This document shows positions 34,870 to 46,800 of a stretch of DNA of 64,000 bases, in pieces. The stretch covers positions 6,572,001 to 6,636,000 of the forward strand of contig OZ038526.1 of NCBI GenBank assembly GCA_964036665.1, in the 5' to 3' direction. The DNA comes from Gordius sp. MW1 (lineage: Eukaryota; Nematomorpha; Gordioida; Gordea; Gordiidae). The position numbers and the translations under genes are program-made. The notes beneath the pieces were generated by a model. The model saw only the letters and a list, made by a program, of their open reading frames with translations. It was not told the origin of the DNA and did no database searches. Each line of letters starts with the position of its first letter. Positions within the stretch are counted from its first letter, which is position 1.

Positions 34870-37800
34870 TCATGCTTGATTAAGGAAATGGCGCTGACCC
34901 ATGATGTATAGCATCGCTTCTGCAAAATTAAATTTATAAACATTCATCGAACTGAACATATCAAAAGGCATAAAGTAAAATCAATGAAACCCCTTAGCTT
35001 CCGTCCTAATCTTGGGCCCCTCAATGCAGGAATTCTTTCAAAGAAATTAAAAACGTAAAGCGACTGAATGACCTTAGTCAAGTGAAATGGTTTTCCTTAC
35101 CCACAGTACATCAGGGAATACCTGGATCGTTCACAACTTTGTCCATTGTAACCCTCCAATTTTACTTCAACCTTGCTTATTTGACGTAATAAGTCAACAT
35201 TAGAGGTTGTAAAAACAAATCAAATGCGATTTTTGAATTTATCTGACGCTAACCAAATCCAAAGCACGTGAACGACTAACCAATTATTAAAATGATAAAG
35301 TCAAAATACAGGAATGACGGCTACACACGCTTAAGCTGCAGAGTTCGCTCGTCTTAAATCTATCCAAAGCAACTTAATTGCAAAAATAGAAAGTACCCCA
35401 AAGGTGACAATAAAAACTAGTAATTATGTCCTTACGGTCCCAGCACATAAAAATCTGAATTCCCGTCATAAGCTCGAAACATATACGTTAAACTATTTTA
35501 AACCCGACCTTTCAATTAAAATTATTACCTTGATCAGGCTGTAATACTTATGCGAATCTTTTTAACATTTATAAGATACGCCATTTTTTGCCTATCTAAC
35601 TAAGATTTGAGTTTAAAAACATTATAAAAATTTTAACCCGACCCGAGGGTTTCGCATAACCCGTGCACTAATACCTGAATAGGAGCGAGGAATGACGCTG
35701 GACAGTACGACTTCCTCGTTTTCATCTTCGCCGACCGTCATGTTGGCCGGTTGGAAAAGGATGTGCAGTATGGTGCATGTCGAGGTTTCGGACGTTTTCA
35801 AATTTTTAACCTCTGAGTGTACCTTGACCATTACTTTGCAGCCGGACGTGTAAACGACCTAAAATTTGATATTATTATTATAAATAAATGAATTTATGAG
35901 CTAAAAATTTAATAATAAACAATTTGCTGTTAAGTTAAGATATAAAATTTTTGTAAGATGGTATCACATTTTTAAATTCCTGTGCAAGTGGTGTCATCGT
36001 GATAACGCCTCTCAGAGAATGAATGATATTGTCTGCTTTCCATCTAAATTTTTGTACTGTAAATAATGGATTAAAAGTCTGGAAAGCCTAATCTAAACTC
36101 AACTTCATATACATGCCTACCAGCCCTTATTGGCAGTCGACTAGCGTTGTACAAACGGGTGCGTTTTTTGGTCGACCTTTGGTTCAATCAAAAATAACGG
36201 TCGACTCTGGTCTGTTTTGCAAATTTCGACTAGCCCAGGGGTCGACTAAGGAAAAACAGACCAAAGCAAATGAAGAATGAATATTAAGGACAAAAAGGCA
36301 CTTCTGTGCAAAATGTAATATAGGCAAAATGTAATACAGGCAAGAATTGCTTATGCGCATGCGCAGTTATAAGTGTGACTGAAACCCTCCGCGTTTGGTA
36401 AGTTTTCCAATATTATTATCGTTCTATTTTGTAATTATTATCGTTTATTTTGTAAATTTCATGTATTATAGGCAAAATGTAATATAGGCAAGGGTTAGGG
36501 TTAGATTTAGTGATTTATTTGATAATATGTATTTACTTCTGGCATTTTGCCTATATTACAATTTGCACCAGATTCCAAAAAGGCACCTTATTCTGCTCAC
36601 AATAAAGGTTAGATAATTATTATCAAGTCATTTCGTAACGCTGAGCACTACATAATTTATTGGACACAAGCGAAAAGGGAGTAGTTGAAAAACAAATTGC
36701 CACAAACCTGGCCTGATAGGTAGAGGATGGATCCGATTTTGACGGGTCTTTTAAATACGATATCGTCGACTCGGATAACTTTGGGTCGGGTCTTCATGAA
36801 GGAATAGGCCGTTACCCAGCCTAGTTCATAGCCTTGCCGCATTAAGAAGCCACCGAATATCGTGTTATTCAGGTTGCGTTCCTTTGCCACGTCATAAATA
36901 ATATTGTTGAACGAAAATGACAAACATGTATACATGGGCGTAACCGGGTTTGGAATCAAAGGGGGGCAATAAGGATTGAGGGAGGGGCAAAATAATTTTT
37001 AGAAATTTAGTCATAATTTTATGAAATTTTAAAAGATTTCTGGTCTTAAAGGGGGGCAGCCGCCACTCCCTGCCACCCCCTGGCTACGCCCCTGCAGTTG
37101 GTGTGCTGAGTGTTATTATCAATATGTTATGTTTTAAAAAATTATAACAGCTTGAGCGTAGATTGATGTTTCTGAAGGTATTATGGCACTAAGATACCAT
37201 GGCAAAAAATTCTTCGGAGTAAATTGTGTAAGTAACTCGATAGAATTTTAGTTCCTTTGAATAAGGGCTTAAATGTAAAACAATTTCCTATTCCCATTAT
37301 AGCTCTTATTTTATGATTATTTCGAAAATTGCAAAATATTTAGGAGTAAAACAATAAAATTTAAATTTGCCACCATTAAAAGTAAGCTATAGTTTAAGTA
37401 GCCTTGGCATGCAATTCCCAGGGAAGCCGGTTAGGTGTTGAAAGGTTCCAAAAACTCAAATCTTATATTCTATTTAGGGCTGTCCCAACAAGCACAAAAT
37501 TAAGCAAGCTATTATTGAAAAAACAACACAAAACATTTTATAGCATTCTTGCGGGCAAATTGCTCCCTATTACTATTACACAATATTAGAAAAACTTATA
37601 TGATGTTATCAAACATCCTGTTCTCATAACGGGTACCAAACTAACAACCCTTTATCACATTCACAAATGTAAAATTGTGGTGCATACCCGTTTACCAACT
37701 CAACTTGAGATCTATCGCAATTTTAATACCACGTATACAACCTACCAAGCATATCTAAACACGCATTCAATTCAATCGTCCACACTAGAATTATTACTAT

Positions 37801-40800
37801 AATGGGCGTAGCCAGCAGTGGAATTAAAGAAGGGCAATAATGATTTAGGGAGAGGCTCAACAAATTTGTTTGGATTTAGATAGGGGAAGCCGCCCCTCCC
37901 TGCCCCCCCTGGCTAGGCCCATGATTACTATCCTTAACCCCCTCACAAATCTAAAATTAATTGACAACCTTAAGGGTCTCAGGTACTTAAATTACCACAA
38001 TGTACTTGGGGGTGGCAGATGAGGACCGTTTTGAGCAAAGTATCTTCCATCCAAACCGAATGGGGGGGCAGGTGCCGATGCCTAAAAGTACCGGCGGCCG
38101 GGTCTATCGTCTCAACAAACAGGTCGTGTATACGTTGCCGTTCGGCCTCGGAGGGTGCCTGCTTAAGCAATGATTCCAAACTGGCCGCCTGTCGATGCTT
38201 GTTTCTCGAAACAGCCATCGCGAATAGCTCCGCCTCGGGCGGCTCCAATTGGGCCGGAGCCCGAAGCGGGTTCACGAATACACCCTTGGAGGAGTTGCTA
38301 CGATCGCGAGCCACCATGAGAAACTTGCACTCTAGGATCGGGTCCCAAACGGCCTCCTTGCTCGGGCCGCTCTAAATGCCATCAAGTATTGAGCGTAAAT
38401 TAAGGTGCATTCATAAATATATTAATAGGAAATATAATATGTAGTAATAAATAGAATAAGAAGGATAATTAAAATGAATCTTTATGAAATGATAGGGCCA
38501 GGCAAGGGTAGGGAATGTAGACAAAAGAATAATTAAAATAATAAAATCATATGGTTTTTACCAACTCGGCTTTGGCTTAAAATATTAAAACATATAATTA
38601 TAGCAATAATATAATCTGTGGAAAATGTTAGACAAATAAAAGTTAAACGAAATTAAACTATTCCTCTTTCACGTATTCACATTTACAACAGGGCCTGTAT
38701 AACTTTTTAAGCGAAATGCCGAGTAGGGTTAGGTATTAAAACCGCAACTCAGATCGCCCCCTCCCCTTACATGATGAAATGTATCCGCAAACAATTAATG
38801 CCATGTCTTTAAAACTTGTGCCCGAAAATGCATTTGGGGCTTATTAGAAATTCGGAGGATATTTAAACGGAGGCCTGGAGTGAGGGGAGATGCAATACGA
38901 CACGAGTGTAATGTAGTTTTTATTGCACCCCAAATCCTTGCCCCGAAACGATAGAAATATATAGGAACATGAAAGCTTCATGTTAAGCTTAGACTTGTTT
39001 ATAAGTAGTTGGTGAGAGAACAATCTTTAATGGCACTTATACACGTTTGATTACAACGCTACCTACGACGGTCCTAACTAAATGCATGTGCAAAAAGTGA
39101 TGGGTTGACGTTAGGTCGCAAACCCGATGTAATAATTTACTCCAAAATGATGAATGCATGGGCGTAGCCAGGAGATGGGGCAGGGAGGGGCGTTTATTAA
39201 AATTATGGCTAAAATTACAAAAAAATAATTTACCCCCCCCCCTAAATCATTATTGCCACCCCCTCTAATCCCAATGCTGGCTACGCCCATGAATGATTGT
39301 ATTAAATAAGATTATATAACAAAAAGATAGCCGGCGTCTTTCAGAAACGACGCGCAGTGCATCTTCCGCACGCACAATGCGACAAATATACTAGGGCTAG
39401 CGCCTGACTCACAATGAGGGTGGTTTAGGAAATTAGGAGTGGATATGATGCGAATAGCATGCTAGAGTGTGGGCACGTTAATGGAAAAGAGCAACTAGGC
39501 TGTGTAAAATTAGAAAGAAACACATTGCCAGCTTGCAAAAGACGAGGTGGAACGTAAACAAAGTTCGGGAGTTTGGAGAGAAGCTATGATATAATGGGTC
39601 ACCACGCATAAAGAGGGTCGATGTCGTGTTAAGCAATCTTTCAAGGACCAGGTGGTGGAAAACAAACTATGTGTATGTAAACATAGGTTGATGTGGGTAA
39701 GATTGCAGATCAAGGAAGTCTTCTAAGGACTATGTAAGCCCATGCTCCACAAATTGTGTTTGGAAAAGGAGATACCATGAATATGACAGGATTAAATTCT
39801 AATTATTGGGACATACTTCACGTGGGCAAAGATCGTCACGAGCGAAATCATGAAGACTATGAGCATGGCCAAAAGGAGCAAGGGAAATAACTTCTCCAAA
39901 TTTCCCACGCATACGACATGGCAATCGTCAAGATTATTAAAAGCGCGAAGATTTTATTGTGACTTATAGATGTCGTATGCATTTTAGTCAAATTGACTAT
40001 CTATGCTTATATGGCGAAAGGATTTATGGAAGATTGAATATCGCAAAACAATATCGAAACAAGAGATCGCCAGGCAACATCGTCCACTTGTTATAATATA
40101 AAAGAAGGGTATTTAAAGGATACGTCGACGATCGATATACCATCAAAAAGCCTCCACACTTTTAATAGACATGAACGGAACGTAACGATTATTGGGAGAC
40201 AAAGGGAACGGCGATAAGTATCTAGCTAGGACAGACCAAAGAAGGCAAAGCCGCCCTTAAGAGAGTGTAGAGGTGGAATCAATAGGTTAGGCATTCCATC
40301 GAAACAAGTAAAACAAACGGTGACATAAATCTAAAAGTCAGAGAATCAAGCATGTTTGGAGGCAAAAAAAGCCACGAAGAAAGCCGTCGCAATAGCTAAG
40401 AATGGCACTACGTACACCAGAGTGGCTAGCAAACGCCTTTCCTAAAGGGGGTGGCAAACTTATGTACGAGTTAACAAAAATAAGAAAGAAAATTTGGAAT
40501 GTTGGGGATTTTGAAATAGTCAACAACAAGGAGGCTCACATTCAAGCTGGATCAATTGATAGAAATCTTAAGGAAATTTTGAATGTGGCAAATGACAAGG
40601 ATCCCCTTCCCATTATATAGTCAGACAAATATATGGTCTCTCTTTCAGCACAATGAAGTTAGAGTATAATTAAAAAAGAAGCAAATAAAGGTAAAGCTAA
40701 TGGTCTAGATGGAACTTCAACGGATGCAAGGGTAGGATGCCAGAAGAAGGAGTCGCGACCATGATAAAGTTCTTTAAGAAGGTATTAACAGAAGAGAAAC

Positions 40801-43800
40801 TTCCCACAATGGAGAGCAAGCAGGATTATATCCTAATTTATAGGCAAAGAGGAGCATTAAAAATATTGCAATATGTAGCAAGCGTTGTCAATTCTTGAAA
40901 CTTTTTAAACTAATCTTGCAAACACGACTATAGAATGAAGTAAACGGACTTATCGGCTAATCAGTTTGGATTTATGGAGGGGAAACCTAAAAAGGGTGCG
41001 GTCTTCACAATAGGACAAATGAAAAATGAACATGATAAAAGAACTCGGGCCTTCGGCCCTCGTGGGAAGGGGGAGAAGGGAAGGGAAGAGGGGAAGGGAA
41101 GGGGGGACGACTCATCTGTACTTCGTATAAATGTATCATATTTGCTATGCAATTTATGGGCGAGAAAGGTGGGAAGGGGCGAGAATGCCTATAGGGGGGT
41201 ATTAAATGCCTAATGATTAATTAATTATTTATACAAATTTTCCATTTATAGGCAAAATGTAATATAGGCAAGGGTTAAGGTTAGATTTAGTGTTTGCATC
41301 TAGTTGCGTATTATATTAGTTTTTATGGGGTGATTATGGGTCTAACAAACATTATATTATAAAACATCACAATGTTAAGAATTTGCAGAATTGTTGGGAG
41401 AAATTTTTTGTTGAATTTGAACAATTTTTAATTAAAAAAATCAAAAATTTGGCCAATGGTCATTTTTTCTCCATTGGTCAGTACCAACAGATACTCTATA
41501 AGTCAATGATAACCAAAAAACGGAAAAAAAAATTTTGATGCTCACTTTGGCCAATGGTCATTTTTTCCATTGGTCAGCAGCCAGCACACGGTAAAAGTGG
41601 ATATAAATTCATAAGAGTAAAAAAAAACGAAAAAAAAAATTTTCGAATCACATTTTGGCCAATGGTCATTTTTTTCCATTGGTCAGCAGCCAGGACACGG
41701 TAAAAGTGGATATAAATTCATAATAGTCAAAAAAAAAAACGAAAAAAAAGTTTTCGAATCACTTTGGCCAATGGTCATTTTATTCCATTGGTCAGCAGCC
41801 AGCGGACGGCCAAAAAGTCATAATAGCAATGGTAGGAACAGGAACAATCATAATAGTCAAAAAAAACGAGAAAAATAATTTCGATTCACATTTTGGCCAA
41901 TGGTCATTTTTTCCATCGGTCAGGAGCCAGCGGACGGCCAAAAAGTCATAATAGCAATGGTAGTAACAGGAACAATCATAATAGTCAAAAAAAACGAAAA
42001 AATAAACTCGGATTCACATTTTGGCTAATGGTCATTTTTTTCATTGGTCAGCAGCCAGCGGACGGCCAAAAAGTCTTATTATCAATGATAGTAACAAGAA
42101 CAATCATAAGAGTCAAAAAAAACTCCGGGATTCTAACCCAAAAACTAGTTAAATTGCTTAGCAATTAAAAGTAAACAACTTTTATTTATGTTTATTATAT
42201 AATAAAATGAAACAATAATAGAACAAGCGGACGGCCAAAAAGTCATATTATCAATGGTAGTAACAGGAAAAATATATTAATTTAATTTAAAAAATAAAAA
42301 AAAATTTTGCCCTCTCCGGGAATCGAATTAGCAATTCAGAACGTTCGCCGGGGTTCGAACCCACATTAATAGAGGCATAGGCTTTTGTAGGGGCACAGGG
42401 ACCCATATCAGTAGAGGCATAGGCCCTTGTAGTGGAGGGCATAGGGTAATTATAGCAATTAATATCAATGTTACCCAATTCAAAAACGAATAGATATACT
42501 TATGCATTAATTTAACATAGCAATTAAAACCCGACCCCGCCCGAAAGCGAGGGAGATAGAGATGAGGGGTGGGGCACCTCTTATGCATTAATTTAAAAAT
42601 TAACACAGCGAGGGAGATAGAGATGAGGGGTGGGGCACCTCTTTCTCATGCATTAATTTAAAAAATCGATAACCTAATATACCCAATGCAAATAGATAAA
42701 AGGGTAGACAACGGACAACGGACGGACGGACGGACAACAAAAAAACTCGGGCCTTCGGCCCTCGTGGGAAGGGGGAGAAGGGAAGGGGAGGAGGGGAAGG
42801 GAAGGGGAGGGGAAGGGGCGCCGACTCATCTATACTCCGTATAAACGTATCATATTTGCTATGCAATTTATGGGCGAGAAAGGTGGGAAGGGGCGAGAAT
42901 GCCTATAGGGGGGTATTAAATGCCTAATGATTAATTAATTATTTATACAAATTTTCCATTTATAGGCAAAATTTAATATAGGCAAAATGTAATATAGGCA
43001 AGGGTTATGGTTAGATTTAGTGTTTGCATCTAGTTGCGTATTACATTAGTTTTTATGGCCTTTAATGATTATGGGTCTAACAAACTTTATATTATAAAAC
43101 ATCACAATGTTAAGAATTTGCAGAATTGTTGGGAGAAATTTTTTGTTGAATTTGAACAATTTTTTAATTAAAAAAATGAAAAATTTGGCGAATGGTCATT
43201 TTTTCTCCATTGGTCAGTACCAACAGATAATCTATAAGTCAATGATAGCCAAAAAAACGGGAAAAAATTTTTGATGCTTACTTTGGCCAATGGCCATTTT
43301 TTTCCATTGGTCAGCAGCCAGCACACGGTAAAAATGGATATAAATTCATAAGAGTAAAAAAAAACGAAAAAAAAATTTTCGAATCACATTTTGGCCAATG
43401 GTCATTTTTTTCGATTGGTCAGCAGCCAGGACACGGTAAAAGTGGATATAAATTCATAATAGTCAAAAAAAAAACGAAAAAAAAAATCTTCGAATCACAT
43501 TTTGGCCAATGGTCATTTTATTCCATTGGTCAGCAGCCAGCGGAGGGCCAAAAAGTCATAATAGCAATGGTAGGAACAGGAACAATCATAATAGTCAAAA
43601 AAAAACGAAAAAAATAATTTCGATTCACATTTTGGCCAATGGTCCTTTTTCCATCGGTCAGGAGCCAGCGGACGGCCAAAAAGTCATAATAGCAATGGTA
43701 GTAACAAGAACAATCATAATAGTCAAAAAAAACTCCGGGATTCTAACCCAAAAACTAGTTAAATTGCATAGCAATTAAAAGTAAACAACTTATTAAAAGT

Positions 43801-46800
43801 AAACAACTTTTATTTATGTTTATTATATAACATTGGTCAGCAGCCAGCGGACGGCCAAAAAGTCATAATAGCAATGGTAGGAACAGGAACAATCATAATA
43901 GTCAAAAAAAACGAAAAAAATAATTTCGATTCACATTTTGGCCAATGGTCATTTTTTCCATCGGTCAGGAGCCAGCGGACGGCCAAAAATTCTTATGATT
44001 GTAACAAGAACAATCATAAGAGTCAAAAAAAACTCCGGGATTCTAACTAAAAAACTAGTTAAATTGCATAGCAATTAAAAGTAAACAACTTTTATTTATG
44101 TTTATTTTATAATAGCTAATTTAACAAATCTTATATATAACACACCGAGGGAGATAGAGATGAGGGGTGGGGCACCTCTTATGCATTAAATTAAAAAATA
44201 ACACAGCGAGGGAGATAGAGATGAGGGGTGGGGCACCTCTTTCTTATGCATTAATTTAAAAAATTGATAACCTAATATACCCAATGCAAATAGATAGGTG
44301 GACGGACGGACACCAAAAAACGAGCCCATAAATTGCATAGCAATTAAAACGAGCCCATAAATTGCATAGAAATTAAAAGGAACTTACTATTGTCTTGGTG
44401 GTGCGCGATTTGATTGAGAAGACAAAATATTCCTGAAGCATATGTACAGTCTATGAAAATTATTTATGAAGTCACCTCAATTTCTTGCGTTAAGAAGAGC
44501 CGGAGAGAAATATTTTGGGGTTAGAAGTAGATTAAATCAAGAATGCTCTAAGCCCCTTATTATTTAAAATAATTATGGACATGATAACAGAGGACACACA
44601 AACCCGTTTCCTTGATGTATGTTTTATGCCGATATGCCAGCAGACTAAAAGAAAGTACTCGAAAATGCCAAAATATCATCAAAACGGTTAGCCGGATATG
44701 GTCTAAATCGAAAAACGATATCGACGAAGGTGAACTTCACATTTTTTAATTTAGCCGCTTTTTATAGACGAAATTACGAGGCTTACTTCAGAGGAGATGG
44801 AGGATTTGGGAAATAATTTCACTCCAGAAATAAGCCTGAATACCATGTTTAACAAATGAAGTTATCGTATCCGGAGATACGAAGATGAAGATATCTTCCC
44901 ACACCCCCCCCCCCCATCTCATCTCATTCAAAAGTTGAAGTTAAGAGTTCAACACGCGGTACAATTCTCTTGATCTTACACATTGTACACTCATAGCGTA
45001 GACCATTATTCTTTTACATTTAATTCCTAGTACGCGTATGTTACCCCCCCCCGACGCGCTTATACGTTTGTGTTATTTATTTCTCCCCATATATGATTGT
45101 TTATCAACATGAATACGTATGAGTGATTTGTAGTAAGGAGATTGATACACAATATAATTTTTTTTGTAATAAAATAGATTGGCGAAATGTAGAGAGGTAG
45201 AGTTATCTTTATTTAGTGGCATTAAGCCCGACCATCCCACAACAATATTTCCCCCTGAATTATTAGGAATTAATTGGGGGAATTTAAAAGAAGGATAGGG
45301 GGAAATATTGTTGTGGGATGGTCGGGCTTAATGCCACTAAATAAAGATAACTCTACCTCTCTACATTTCGCCAATCTATTTTATTACAAGAAAAATTATA
45401 TTGTGTATCAATCTCCTTACTACAAATCACTCATACGTATTCATGTTGATAAACAATCATATATGGGGAGAAATAAATAACACAAACGTATAAGCGCGTC
45501 GGGGGGGGGGGGGGTAACATACGCGTACTAGGAATTAAATATAAAAGAATAATGGTCTACGCTATGAGTGTACAATGTGTAAGATCAAAAGAATTGTACC
45601 GCGTGTTGAACTCTTAACTTCAACTTTTGAATATGATGAGATGGGGGGGGGGGGGGGGGGTGGGAAGATATCTTCATCAAATTATTCGGATAAAATTATT
45701 CCAGGAACATCCCGTGTGCCATGAACAACCGTCACAGCGCAGGGATATTGGATAAAATTATTCCAGTAAAACAATCGAACCACTTCGTCGGGATTAAAAA
45801 GCAATCGAACCACGTACTAGAACAATCGAACCAATCCATGATTCGGAAATATTGGGAGACGGAGGAAGAAAACAATTCCTTCGAACAATTGGCTACCAAA
45901 TTTAAACCGCAAACATAATTCAGTGGAAATTCCAATATGTCTGAGAACGATGGCGGAATTCTTCGAACAAATGAAAATCCCGAAACTGATTTAAATCAAA
46001 ATATCAATTATGCAGAATCATCCCCAACTAATTCTCAAGGCCTAAATTCTTAATGTGCCGCTAAAATATTATTGTAAGACAGAATATACACTTGATTTAT
46101 TTACATATATTAATTATATGACGATTATATTGTTAACCAATATTTAAACCCCCCCCCCCCCCGCAGTTTCTTTGACTATTATTTGACAGTCTGCGCGTGG
46201 GCAAGAAAGGATAATTTCAAGATGGCAGTTTACACTCTATATTAATTATAAGTTTTGTCAAGGCTGTTGCTAGGTGAGTCACAGAGCTGGAAGAAAAATC
46301 CGTTAGCCATGACGTTGCCTTTTTATCACTGATTTTTACATATATCAGTCGTCGTGTGAGCAAAGGCCAGGGTTGGTATTCGATGCCAGATGTTTGAGAC
46401 TTATATTAATAACGCCGCCTTGATAGTTGCACTCAACAACACAGGACTCTATCAAAAATACATTAAGTCTTCGACTTTTAAAAGGGAAAGGTATCGTATC
46501 CGGAGATACGAAGATGAAGATATCTTCCCACACCCCCCCCCCCCCCCCCCCCCCCATCTCATCTTATTCAAAAGTTGAAGTTAAGAGTTCAACACGCGGT
46601 ACAATTCTTTTGATCTTACACATTGTACACTCATAGCGTAGACCATTATTCTTTTACATTTAATTCCTAGTACGCGTATGTTACCCCCCCCTGACGCGCT
46701 TATACGTTTGTGTTATTTATTTCTCCCCATATATGATTGTTTATCAACATGAATACGTATGAGTGATTTGTAGTAAGGAGATTGATACACAATATAATTT

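Noticed and set aside
42287-42430. Possible tRNA or SINE head (GGTTCGAACCC and CGATTCCCGG on the minus strand)
   Set aside because: Two B-box-like motifs but no A box, acceptor stem or anticodon arm; it lies within repeat DNA.
45274-45480. 68-codon ORF conserved between two palindrome-unit copies (also 46713-46919)
   Set aside because: Conservation is explained by recent DNA duplication; there is no recognisable motif, and non-coding parts of the unit are equally conserved.
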